A stretch of DNA of 64,000 nt from Nocardioides alkalitolerans DSM 16699 (lineage in GTDB: Bacteria; Actinomycetota; Actinomycetes; Propionibacteriales; Nocardioidaceae): NCBI RefSeq assembly GCF_000426525.1, contig NZ_AUFN01000012.1:1-64000 (forward strand), read 5' to 3'. The notes beneath the pieces were generated by a model, which worked only from the letters and a program-made list of their open reading frames with translations, made no database searches and was not told the origin of the DNA. A program made the position numbers and the translations under genes. Positions 34,719 to 43,293 of this stretch are shown one piece after another; position 1 is the stretch's first letter; every line of letters starts with the position of its first letter.

Positions 34719-35978
34719 TCAGAGCAGCGGGCGCAGGGGGGCGAGCACGAACTCGGTGAACTTGCGGTGGGCGGAGCGGGCCTCCCACTCGTCGCTGCGC
34801 AGCTCCCACGAGTGGCCCTGGTCGGTGCGGAAGATCTCCTCGAGGGTGGCCGCCATCCGGGAGTCGATGACCTCGACGTTGATCTCGTAGTTGCCCTGGA
34901 GGCTCAGCCGGTCGATGTTCGCGGTGCCCACGGTCGACCAGCTGCCGTCGATCGTCGACGTCTTGGCGTGCACCATCGCCTCCCGGAACCGGAAGATGCG
35001 CACCCCGGAGTCGAGCAGCTGGGAGAAGTAGCCGCGGGAGATCCAGTCGGCCACGACGTGGTTGGACTTGTGGGGGAGCAGGATCCGCACGTCCACGCCC
35101 CGGGAGGCGGCGCGGCGCAGCGCGTCGACGATGTCCTGGTCGGGGATGAAGTACGCGTGGGTCATCCAGATGTTCTGGGTGGCCCGGTCGATGGCCTCGA
35201 GGTACATGGAGCGGATGGGGAACATCCACAGGCGCGGGATGTTGCGGTGGAACCGGATGCGCGGCTCCCAGACCGACGCCGTCTCCAGCAGGAGCGGACG
35301 CTCGCTCGCGCGGAAGCGCTTGTGGCGGTGGAGGTTCCAGAAGTCGGCGAAGGTGCGGGTGAGGTCCCAGACCCCCGGGCCGGTGATGCGCACGTGCGTG
35401 TCGCGCCACTCGGTCGCGTACGGCGTGCCGATGTTGTAGCCCCCGACGAAGCCGGCCTCGTCGTCCACCACGAGGATCTTGCGGTGGTCGCGGCCGTAGC
35501 GGCGGAGGTCGAAGACACGCCAGCCGGCGTTGTAGACCGGGTAGCGGATGACCTTGATGCCGGGCGGGAAGTGCTTGAAGCGCGGGGAGACGACGAGGTT
35601 CGCGAAGGCGTCGTAGATGCAGTAGACCTCGACGCCCCGGGCCGCGGCGTCGGCGAGCGCCTTCTTGAACTGCTCGCCGACCTCGTCGCCCTTCCAGATG
35701 TAGGTCTCCAGCAGTATGCGGCGGCGCGCACCGGCGATCGCGGCCAGCATGTCGTCGTACAGGTCCTGGCCGTAGGTGTACGTCGTGATGCTGCCGTCGC
35801 CGATGTCGACCGTGGAGGGCGCCGTCGTGGGGAACGGCTTCGGCTTCTTGCCCCGGCGCCGGTAGGAGTCGACCAGCGTCATGCCGATCGCGAGCGCGAA
35901 CTGCACCACGAAGATGCCCAGCAGCGTCCGTCGCAGCATCCGGAGGATACGGTCGGCCGAGGCGCTGCGAGGACTCAC
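34719..35978 (-). CDS. Phospholipase D-like / cardiolipin synthase-type protein
   Basis: The 419-residue protein has one N-terminal membrane segment (LLGIFVVQFALAIGMTLV at about 19-36) and two PLD domains. Their HKD motifs are H165-K167-D172 in RDHRKILVVDDE and H337-K339-D344 in VHAKTSTIDGS. It could be a cardiolipin synthase or another phosphatidyl transferase; the single anchor instead of two leaves this open. The GTG start is 6 nt after TAGGTT, so it is probably leaderless. It diverges from the receiver-domain gene. Confidence 0.88.
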   Translation of the reverse strand: MSPRSASADRILRMLRRTLLGIFVVQFALAIGMTLVDSYRRRGKKPKPFPTTAPSTVDIGDGSITTYTYGQDLYDDMLAAIAGARRRILLETYIWKGDEVGEQFKKALADAAARGVEVYCIYDAFANLVVSPRFKHFPPGIKVIRYPVYNAGWRVFDLRRYGRDHRKILVVDDEAGFVGGYNIGTPYATEWRDTHVRITGPGVWDLTRTFADFWNLHRHKRFRASERPLLLETASVWEPRIRFHRNIPRLWMFPIRSMYLEAIDRATQNIWMTHAYFIPDQDIVDALRRAASRGVDVRILLPHKSNHVVADWISRGYFSQLLDSGVRIFRFREAMVHAKTSTIDGSWSTVGTANIDRLSLQGNYEINVEVIDSRMAATLEEIFRTDQGHSWELRSDEWEARSAHRKFTEFVLAPLRPLL

Positions 35979-36061
35979 GGGGACAACCTACCGACCGGTG
36001 CGACCCCGGGCAGCCGGTGACGGCCACGTCGGCCGACCACCCGACACGGAGGAGACGCAGG

Positions 36062-36454
36062 ATGGCAGAGCGCACGCGCGTGCTGGTCGTCGAGGACGAC
36101 CCCGACATCCGCGAGCTGCTGGTGATGGTGCTCGGGCAGCTCGACCTCGACGTCCACCAGGCCTCCAGCGGGACCCAGGCGCTGGAGATGGCCCGCGAGA
36201 TCGAGCCGGCGCTCGTGACGCTCGACCTCGGCCTGCCCGACATCGACGGTCTCGAGACCTGCCGCCGGCTGCGCGAGTTCAGCGACGCGTACGTGCTGAT
36301 GCTGACGGCGCGGGACGAGCGGACGGACCGCGACGTCGGTCTGGAGAGCGGTGCGGACGCCTTCATGGCGAAGCCGTTCTCCCCGAAGGCCCTGCGCACG
36401 AGGGTCGCCGAGGTCCTCGCCGCACGGGCGGACGGCGCCGCTACGGACGGCTGA
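36062..36454 (+). CDS. Stand-alone response-regulator receiver domain
   Basis: The 130-residue CheY-like protein has acidic DD at about 13-14, the phosphoacceptor Asp in LDLGLPDIDG at about 57-60, Thr in MLTARD and Lys in AKPFSP. It has no output domain, so it must act by protein contact or phosphorelay. It is strikingly similar to the receiver half of the regulator at 46682 (shared LDLGLPD, FSDAY and KPFSP blocks). The ATG has GGAGGAG. No histidine kinase gene is in the window. Confidence 0.9.
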   Translation: MAERTRVLVVEDDPDIRELLVMVLGQLDLDVHQASSGTQALEMAREIEPALVTLDLGLPDIDGLETCRRLREFSDAYVLMLTARDERTDRDVGLESGADAFMAKPFSPKALRTRVAEVLAARADGAATDG

Positions 36455-36501
36455 GGTCCTGCTCCTGCGCCGTTGTCGGTGGCTGGCCGTAGGCTCGAAG
36501 C

Positions 36502-38625
36502 ATGCGACCAGTGACCGATCTCGAGCGCCGGGTGGCGCCGTTCAAGGTGGTCTCCGACTACGAGCCGGCGGGCGACCAGCCGGCCGCCATCGTCGAGATC
36601 ACCCAGCGCATCGAGGACGGCGTCGACGACGTCGTGCTGCTGGGTGCCACCGGCACGGGCAAGACGGCCACGGTCGCCTGGGTGGCGGAGCAGGTCCAGC
36701 GACCGCTGCTGGTGCTGCAGCCCAACAAGACCCTCGCCGCCCAGTTCGCGAACGAGCTGCGCCAGCTCTTCCCGCAGAACGCGGTGGAGTACTTCGTGTC
36801 GTACTACGACTACTACCAGCCCGAGGCCTACGTCCCGCAGACGGACACCTACATCGAGAAGGACTCCTCGATCAACGAGGAGGTCGAGCGGCTGCGCCAC
36901 TCCACGACCAACTCGCTGCTCACGCGGCGCGACGTCATCGTGGTCTCGACCGTGTCGTGCATCTACGGCCTCGGCACCCCGCAGGAGTACGTCGACCGCA
37001 TGCTCCGGCTGCGGGTCGGTCAGGAGCACGACCGCGACGCCGTGCTCCGCCGCCTGGTGGAGATCCAGTACACGCGCAACGACATGGCCTTCACCCGGGG
37101 AACGTTCCGGGTGCGGGGCGACACGCTCGAGATCTTCCCGGTCTACGAGGAGCACGCGGTCCGCATCGAGTTCTTCGGCGACGAGATCGAGCGGCTCATG
37201 ACGCTCCACCCGATCACCGGCGAGGTGCTGACGGAGGACCAGGAGCTGTACGTCTTCCCGGCCACCCACTACGTGGCGGGCCCGGAGCGCATGGAGCGCG
37301 CCATCACCGGTATCGAGGAGGAGCTGACCGAGCAGCTGGCCGCCTTCGAGCGGCAGGGCAAGCTGCTCGAGGCCCAGCGCCTGCGCATGCGCACCACCTA
37401 CGACATCGAGATGATGCGCCAGGTCGGCAGCTGCTCGGGCATCGAGAACTACTCGATGCACATGGACGGCCGGAGCCGCGGCACGGCGCCGAACACGCTC
37501 CTCGACTACTTCCCGGAGGACTTCCTGCTCGTCGTCGACGAGTCCCACGTCGCGGTCCCGCAGATCGGCGGCATGTACGAGGGCGACATGTCGCGCAAGC
37601 GCAACCTCGTCGACCACGGCTTCCGGCTCCCGAGCGCGATGGACAACCGGCCCCTGCGGTGGGAGGAGTTCCTCGAGCGCATCGGCCAGACGATCTACCT
37701 CTCGGCCACGCCGGGCAACTACGAGCTCGACAAGGTCGGCGGCGACGTCGTCGAGCAGATCATCCGCCCGACGGGCCTCATCGACCCCGAGGTCGTGGTG
37801 AAGCCGACGAAGGGCCAGATCGACGACCTGATCGGCGAGATCCGCACGCGGGTCGAGCGCAACGAGCGCGTCCTGGTGACCACGCTGACGAAGAAGATGT
37901 CGGAGGACCTCACCGACTACCTCCTCGACGCCGACATCCGCACGCGCTACCTGCACTCCGAGGTCGACACGCTCAAGCGCATCGAGCTGCTGCGCGACCT
38001 GCGACTGGGGTCGTACGACGTGCTCGTCGGCATCAACCTCCTGCGCGAGGGCCTCGACCTGCCCGAGGTCTCGCTCGTCGCGATCCTCGACGCCGACAAG
38101 GAGGGCTTCCTGCGCTCCGACAAGTCGCTCATCCAGACCATCGGCCGCGCGGCGCGCAACGTGTCGGGCCAGGTGCACATGTACGCCGACCGCATCACGC
38201 CCTCGATGGAGTCGGCCATCGACGAGACGAACCGGCGCCGGGAGAAGCAGGTCGCCTACAACACCGCCCACGGCGTCGACCCCCAGCCGCTGCGCAAGAA
38301 GATCGCCGACATCACCGAGATGCTGGCCCGCGAGGACGAGACGACCGAGGCGCTGCTGCAGACCTGGGCCGACGTCGGGCAGAAGGGCCGTGCCGGCGGG
38401 GTCAAGGCCCGGCAGCCCGTGCCGGTGCTGGGGGAGCGCTCGGCCGAGCGCAACGCCGGGGTGGCGGGCATGCCGAGCGCCGAGCTCGCCGCGCTCATCC
38501 AGTCGCTCAGCGACCAGATGAAGACCGCCGCCGCCGAGCTGCAGTTCGAGCTCGCCGCCCGGCTGCGCGACGAGATCTCCGACCTGAAGAAGGAGCTGCG
38601 CCAGATGCTCGAGGCCAGCAAGTAG
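36502..38625 (+). CDS. uvrB: Excinuclease ABC subunit B
   Basis: The 707-residue helicase-like subunit of nucleotide excision repair loads onto damage from UvrA and holds UvrC. Visible are Walker A GATGTGKT at 48-55, the beta-hairpin [20 protein letters not shown] used for damage checking, the DESHV Walker B, the QTIGRAARN motif VI and a C-terminal UVR coiled coil ([14 protein letters not shown]) that binds UvrC. The ATG is 6 nt after TAGGCT, giving a leaderless transcript. I see no SOS box here, unlike at uvrA. Confidence 0.98.
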   Translation: MRPVTDLERRVAPFKVVSDYEPAGDQPAAIVEITQRIEDGVDDVVLLGATGTGKTATVAWVAEQVQRPLLVLQPNKTLAAQFANELRQLFPQNAVEYFVSYYDYYQPEAYVPQTDTYIEKDSSINEEVERLRHSTTNSLLTRRDVIVVSTVSCIYGLGTPQEYVDRMLRLRVGQEHDRDAVLRRLVEIQYTRNDMAFTRGTFRVRGDTLEIFPVYEEHAVRIEFFGDEIERLMTLHPITGEVLTEDQELYVFPATHYVAGPERMERAITGIEEELTEQLAAFERQGKLLEAQRLRMRTTYDIEMMRQVGSCSGIENYSMHMDGRSRGTAPNTLLDYFPEDFLLVVDESHVAVPQIGGMYEGDMSRKRNLVDHGFRLPSAMDNRPLRWEEFLERIGQTIYLSATPGNYELDKVGGDVVEQIIRPTGLIDPEVVVKPTKGQIDDLIGEIRTRVERNERVLVTTLTKKMSEDLTDYLLDADIRTRYLHSEVDTLKRIELLRDLRLGSYDVLVGINLLREGLDLPEVSLVAILDADKEGFLRSDKSLIQTIGRAARNVSGQVHMYADRITPSMESAIDETNRRREKQVAYNTAHGVDPQPLRKKIADITEMLAREDETTEALLQTWADVGQKGRAGGVKARQPVPVLGERSAERNAGVAGMPSAELAALIQSLSDQMKTAAAELQFELAARLRDEISDLKKELRQMLEASK

Positions 38626-38681
38626 CCGGCCGCGGCCGGGCCGCCGGAGACGACCGGAGGGCTCGGCGTAACATCGCCGCA

Positions 38682-39986
38682 GTGAGCGACGACGCAGGTC
38701 AGCGGCCCGTGAGAGAACCCCGGCCACGCTGGACCTTCGTCGTCTGGAGCATCGGGCTGGCGACGTACCTGCTCGCGGTCTTCCACCGCTCCTCCCTGGC
38801 CGTCGCCGGGCTCGCGGCCACCGACCGCTTCGGCATCTCCGCGGCGCAGCTCTCGACGTTCGTGATGCTGCAGCTGCTCGTGTACGCCGTCATGCAGGTG
38901 CCCGTCGGGCTGCTCATCGACCGGTTCGGGCCGCGGCGCGTCCTGCTCGCCGGCACGCTCGTGCTCGTCGCCGCCCAGTCGGCGTTCGCCTTCGCCGACT
39001 CGTTCGTGCTCGCCCTCCTGGCCCGGGCGTTCGTCGGGGTCGGCGACGCCCTCACCTTCATCTGCGTGCTGCGTCTCGTCAGCAGCTGGTTCCCGCTGCG
39101 CCAGATCCCCTTCATGACCCAGCTGACGGGCACGCTCGGCCAGGGCGGCGCCATTGCCGCGGCGGTCCCGATGACGTGGGCCCTCGGCACCCTCGGGTGG
39201 GAGCGGGCCTACCTCCTGGCGGCCAGCCTCGGGCTGGTGCTCGCGCTCGGCCTGGTCGTCGTGGTCCGTGACGCCCCGTCGGTGCGGAGCCTGCGGGGCG
39301 AGGCGATGTCGCTGGGCGCCGTACGACGCAGCCTGGGCGCCTCGTGGAGCCAGCCCGGCACCCGCCTGGGCTTCTGGATGCACTTCTCGACCCAGTTCAG
39401 CGCCACCACGCTCAGCCTGCTGTGGGGGTATCCCTTCTTCGTGCGGGGCGAGGGGCGCACGCCCGACGAGGCGGGCCTCCTGCTGACGGTGCTGGTCCTC
39501 GCGATCATGGTGGCGGGCCCGGTGCTGGGGTGGCTGGTGGGCGCCTACCCCTACGAGCGCTCCACGATGGTGCTCACCATCGTGGGGTCGATCGTCGCCG
39601 TCTGGACCGTCGTGCTCGCCTGGCCGGGCAACGCGCCGTTCGGGGTGCTCCTGGTGCTCGTCGTCGTCACGGGCATCGGCGGACCGGCGTCGATGATCGG
39701 CTTCGACGTGGGCCGCACCTCCAACCCCGACGAACGGCTCTCGAGCGCCACCGGGATCATCAACCAGGGCGGCTTCTACGCGAGCCTGCTCCTCGTCGTC
39801 GGCATCGGCCTCGTGCTGGACTGGCGCACGCCGGGCAGCGGCACGTCGTACACGCCCGAGGCCTTCCGCTGGGCGATGAGCCTGCAGTACGTGCTGTGGA
39901 CCGTCGGCCTGGTGCAGGTGTGGCGCTACCGCGGACGGGCCCGCGCGTTCGTGGCCCGGGCCCGTCCCGACCTCAGCGGGGGATGA
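38682..39986 (+). CDS. MFS transporter
   Basis: The 434-residue protein has 12 membrane segments with the loop 2-3 motif VGLLIDRFGPRRVLLAG at about 72-88. The YAVMQVPVG helix recalls nitrate/sugar-phosphate-type MFS members (antiporter or uniporter group). The substrate is unknown. The GTG is 7 nt after TAACAT, so the transcript is probably leaderless. Its last 14 bp overlap the 3' end of the convergent GH26-OpgC gene, leaving no space for a terminator between them. Confidence 0.85.
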   Translation: MSDDAGQRPVREPRPRWTFVVWSIGLATYLLAVFHRSSLAVAGLAATDRFGISAAQLSTFVMLQLLVYAVMQVPVGLLIDRFGPRRVLLAGTLVLVAAQSAFAFADSFVLALLARAFVGVGDALTFICVLRLVSSWFPLRQIPFMTQLTGTLGQGGAIAAAVPMTWALGTLGWERAYLLAASLGLVLALGLVVVVRDAPSVRSLRGEAMSLGAVRRSLGASWSQPGTRLGFWMHFSTQFSATTLSLLWGYPFFVRGEGRTPDEAGLLLTVLVLAIMVAGPVLGWLVGAYPYERSTMVLTIVGSIVAVWTVVLAWPGNAPFGVLLVLVVVTGIGGPASMIGFDVGRTSNPDERLSSATGIINQGGFYASLLLVVGIGLVLDWRTPGSGTSYTPEAFRWAMSLQYVLWTVGLVQVWRYRGRARAFVARARPDLSGG

Positions 39987-42537
39987 CGGAGAACAGGAAC
40001 TTCTTGCGCACCATCAGCCAGATGAGGGCCAGCACGGCGGTGTGCACGAGGGTGCCCTGCCAGACCGACCCCCGGTCCAGGCCCGGGATGTTGCCGACGG
40101 CGAGCACGAAGAACACGTGCACGATGAAGACGTAGAGGCTGGCCTGGCCGAGCGGGATCCAGAACCACCCGATGAGCTTGTCGATCGGCTTCCACATCGT
40201 CGTCAGCACGGCGTACGCCACCACGACCATCAGCACCAGGTCGAGCAGTCGGCCGGGCTGCAGGAAGACCCGCGTGTAGGCGTTCTCGTACAGCCACCCG
40301 TAGGAGCCCTCCGGGAACGGGGAGGCCGAGTAGCCGTACGTGTGGGCCAGCCACAGCCACACCAGGGCGCCGGCGTACCCGAGGACGAACACCGAGCAGG
40401 CGATCTTGCCGGCGTGCGAGACGAGGGCCTTCGTGATCTGGCGGCGGTAGACGCCGACCACGAGGCCGTGGGTGAAGGCGACCTGCCAGGTGAGGAGCGG
40501 GAAGACGGCCTCGAACTGCGAGGGGAGCGGGTGCACCTCGGCGACGGCGTTCCACACGTAGAGCGCCCACGACACGGCCAGCACCAGCCACCACAGGCCG
40601 CGCTTGACGAAGAACATGATCACGGGCAGCACGAGGCTGAAGACCACGAACAGGCCCATGATGTTGAAGACCCACGGCCCCATCTCGAGCAGCAGGAACT
40701 GCTGGACGGCGTACCACGGCGGCGGGTAGTCGAAGAGCCGCGGCGCGTTGGCGTAGAGGTCGTAGACCTGACCCGCCACGACCTCGCCGTTCTCGCCCGT
40801 GCCGCGGTCGGTGAAGGTCGTGATCACCGTCGCGTCGATGAACGGCAGCAGGCCGAGCAGGTAGACGAGCATCACCACGACGAGGGCCACCACGTACTGC
40901 TTGCGGGCGCGTCGCCACATGACGACCGCGGTCGGCCACTCGCCGAGCTTGCGCACCGTGGGGAGGTAGATCATGCCCAGCACCACGCCGGAGAGGAGCA
41001 CGAACATCTCCGCACCGGTGATGGCCCCGACCGCGTTGAGCGTCACGTAGGAGTAGGGGCTCGCCACCTCGATGTGGGTGATCACCACCGCCAGGATGAT
41101 CCACCCGCGGAACAGGTCGAGCCGGCGGTCGCGCGGGTCGTGCTCGTCCGGGTAGCGCCACGAGGGGAGCCACCGGCCGGCGGCGCCCGCCAGCACGAAG
41201 GCGACGGCGAGGAAGGCGACGCAGAAGACGATCCAACCCATCTCGGCGCCGATCTCGTCGGGCGCGGGCTGGCGGCCCTGGGCGGTGGCCTCGTTGGCCG
41301 CCTGCTGGTCGAGCACCCGGGTGACGGGGCCCATCCGCACGTCGGCGTCGACGAGGTCGGGCCGGAGGGCGTCGGTGAGCTCGTCGGTGCGGGTGGCCCG
41401 CCAGTCGACGACCCGCTCCTGGGCCTCCGCCTCGGGGCGCTCCTGCTCGAGCCAGGAGTAGCCCCGCACGAGCGGGTAGTCCGCCTGGGCCGCGAACACC
41501 TGGCGCCACCAGCCCTGCTTGATGTCCAGCTCGGGGTCGCCCGCGTCGTCCGGGATCCACAGAGCGCCGGTCTCGACGAGCATGGGGAGGTCGTTCGCCT
41601 CGGCGAAGCGCTCGTAGAAGGGCGCGCGGTCGCCGTCGCCGACGTAGTTGTACTGCTCCTCGAGCCGGTCGACGTAGGCGTCCTCGGCCGGCACCCGGTC
41701 GAGCTCGAAGCCCTCGCTCGACTCCTCGTCGCCGGTCCGGCCGCCCTCGGCGGGGTCGAGGTCGTTGTCGACGCGGCCGCGGTCGGGGCCGAAGTGGTAG
41801 AGCGTCAGCCCGACCCAGTCGACGGCGTCGGTGCCGGGCCAGTAGGGCCCGTAGGGGTCGTCGCCCTCGTCGAGCCGGCCGTTGCCGTCGGTGTCGAGCG
41901 TCTCGACCTCGGAGACCCGGTCGGGGTCGACGTCGCCGTACGCCGCGCCGTAGGGGTAGCCCGCGCCGTACACGGGCGACCAGACCATCGCCGCGTGGGG
42001 CGTCGCGTCGTGGACCGCGTCCGCGACCGTGCGGAAGGCGTCGACGTAGGCGAGCGGCTGCTGGCCCCAGGCGTACCAGGTGCCGTTCATCTCGGGCGCG
42101 AACCGCACGAGGAAGTAGGTGTCGAGCTGGTCGTGCAGCTCGACGAGCTGGTCCGCGAGGTCGGAGGCGTCATCGGCGGTGAGCTCCGTCAGCGGTACGA
42201 CGGGCTCCAGGCTGACGACGGCCACGGCGCCCTGCGTGGCGGCCTGCTCCACGAACTGCCGCAGGTAGGTGCGGTCGTCGTCGCCCAGCGGGTAGTTGAC
42301 GCGCTGGGTGTAGAGCGACGGGGAGCGGCCGAGCCGGTCCTCGTAGTCGGCGGCCGAGTCCGACGTCCAGTCCAGGCTCGGGCCGAACCACGGGCTCCCG
42401 GCGTCCGGCAGCGCCGGCGGGGCGTCGTCGTCGGCCGCGACCGCCGGCGACGGCACGGCCAGCAGCCCGAGGGCGAGCAGCAGGCCGACGAGCCCGAGCA
42501 GCAGGCGTACGGCGGGGCTCAGTCGCGTCGTACGCAC
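39973..42537 (-). CDS. Secreted GH26-like glycosidase domain fused to OpgC-type membrane acyltransferase
   Basis: The 854-residue protein starts with a signal peptide (hydrophobic to about 33, AVA cleavage). Residues about 45-390 form a GH26-like (alpha/beta)8 domain with acid/base Glu149 in RFAPEMNGTW and a candidate nucleophile Glu322 in MLVETGALW. An EF-hand-like loop, DTDGNGRLDEGD, lies at 215-226. Residues about 430-854 form an OpgC-like domain with about ten membrane spans, beginning RRLDLFRGWIILAVVITHIE. OpgC proteins succinylate osmoregulated glucans; GH26 enzymes are mostly mannanases. One protein may thus trim and acylate an exported polysaccharide (inference). The GTG start lies 19 bp inside the upstream kinase-like gene. 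Confidence 0.82.
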   Translation of the reverse strand: MRTTRLSPAVRLLLGLVGLLLALGLLAVPSPAVAADDDAPPALPDAGSPWFGPSLDWTSDSAADYEDRLGRSPSLYTQRVNYPLGDDDRTYLRQFVEQAATQGAVAVVSLEPVVPLTELTADDASDLADQLVELHDQLDTYFLVRFAPEMNGTWYAWGQQPLAYVDAFRTVADAVHDATPHAAMVWSPVYGAGYPYGAAYGDVDPDRVSEVETLDTDGNGRLDEGDDPYGPYWPGTDAVDWVGLTLYHFGPDRGRVDNDLDPAEGGRTGDEESSEGFELDRVPAEDAYVDRLEEQYNYVGDGDRAPFYERFAEANDLPMLVETGALWIPDDAGDPELDIKQGWWRQVFAAQADYPLVRGYSWLEQERPEAEAQERVVDWRATRTDELTDALRPDLVDADVRMGPVTRVLDQQAANEATAQGRQPAPDEIGAEMGWIVFCVAFLAVAFVLAGAAGRWLPSWRYPDEHDPRDRRLDLFRGWIILAVVITHIEVASPYSYVTLNAVGAITGAEMFVLLSGVVLGMIYLPTVRKLGEWPTAVVMWRRARKQYVVALVVVMLVYLLGLLPFIDATVITTFTDRGTGENGEVVAGQVYDLYANAPRLFDYPPPWYAVQQFLLLEMGPWVFNIMGLFVVFSLVLPVIMFFVKRGLWWLVLAVSWALYVWNAVAEVHPLPSQFEAVFPLLTWQVAFTHGLVVGVYRRQITKALVSHAGKIACSVFVLGYAGALVWLWLAHTYGYSASPFPEGSYGWLYENAYTRVFLQPGRLLDLVLMVVVAYAVLTTMWKPIDKLIGWFWIPLGQASLYVFIVHVFFVLAVGNIPGLDRGSVWQGTLVHTAVLALIWLMVRKKFLFSVIPR

Positions 42538-42968
42538 TGCAGCCTCCAGCGGTTGCGGTCCCCCGACCTCTCGTAGTCGAGGTCGTCGAGGGCCGCGAGC
42601 GCGAGGGCCAGGCCGCGGCCGGACTCCGCGTCCTCGTCCGGCATCGTCACGGTGCTCAGGTCGAGGCTGACCGGCACCCCGTTGTCGCTGATGGTGGCCA
42701 CGAGCTCGTCGGCGGTGACGGTGACCACCAGCTCGAGCCGCCGCTGGGGCGCGCGGACGTCGGGCCGGTAGGCGTGCTCGGCGACGTTGCCCAGGATCTC
42801 CATCACCGCGGTGAGGAAGCGGAACCGGTCGGCCACGGAGACGTCGTCGTGGCGCTCCCAGACGAGGTCGAGCTGGTCGTGGACGTCGTCGAGGGCCTCC
42901 GGCGCCGCCGGCAGGTCGAGACGCAGGGCAGTGCCGTCCGCGTCGCCGTCCGGACGCGTCTCAGACAT
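42519..42968 (-). CDS. RsbW/SpoIIAB-like HATPase anti-sigma kinase
   Basis: The 149-residue product is a GHKL-fold ATP-binding protein: N box EILGNVAEHAYR at about 57-68, SDNGVPV (G1 box) at about 94-100 and SGRGLALALAALDDL (G2) at about 116-130. Such kinases phosphorylate a STAS antagonist and otherwise bind a sigma factor or other target. The partner STAS gene lies directly upstream and overlaps by 8 bp. No sigma-factor gene is adjacent, so the target may be another protein, possibly the glycosyltransferase complex (inference). Confidence 0.88.
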   Translation of the reverse strand: MSETRPDGDADGTALRLDLPAAPEALDDVHDQLDLVWERHDDVSVADRFRFLTAVMEILGNVAEHAYRPDVRAPQRRLELVVTVTADELVATISDNGVPVSLDLSTVTMPDEDAESGRGLALALAALDDLDYERSGDRNRWRLQCVRRD

Positions 42969-43293
42969 CGAAGGCGCTCCCGACGTCGTCGCGCGGGCGC
43001 AGCACCTTGTCCATGTTCGTGAGGGTGAAGACCGTCATGACCTCGGGCGTCGGGCGGGCGATGCGCAGGTCGCCGCCGGCCTGCCGGGCGGACTTGAGCC
43101 CGCCGATCAGTGCCCCGAGCCCCGACGAGTCGAGGAACGTCGTCTCGGCGAGGTCGACCACGATCCGCGAGGTGCCGCCGGTGATGATGTCGGCCAGCAC
43201 CTGCCTCAGCTGGCGGGCGGCGACCATGTTGAGACGGCCGCGGGGGACCACCACGGCGATGCCCCGGTCGGTGGTGACGTCGAGCTCGATCAT
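42961..43293 (-). CDS. STAS-domain anti-sigma factor antagonist
   Basis: The 110-residue SpoIIAA/RsbV-like protein has the phosphorylation site in TTFLDSSGLGALIGGL (Ser56 or Ser57). Phosphorylation by the downstream kinase and dephosphorylation by the PP2C encoded two genes upstream would make a complete partner switch. The ATG overlaps the glycosyltransferase stop (ATGA) and has an AGGAG site, so STAS translation is coupled to enzyme translation. Confidence 0.92.
   Translation of the reverse strand: MIELDVTTDRGIAVVVPRGRLNMVAARQLRQVLADIITGGTSRIVVDLAETTFLDSSGLGALIGGLKSARQAGGDLRIARPTPEVMTVFTLTNMDKVLRPRDDVGSAFDV

Noticed and set aside
36455-36501. Possible SOS box at uvrB (TCGAAG close to the start codon)
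   Set aside because: Only one half-site is present, with no matching GTTCGA four bases on. The sequence is better explained as the end of the -10 TAGGCT plus the spacer.
34678-38727. A 1349-codon open frame antisense to uvrB and the phospholipase region
   Set aside because: High G+C with G/C at third positions leaves few stops on the opposite strand. The sense strand encodes complete known proteins, and the antisense product has no recognisable domain.
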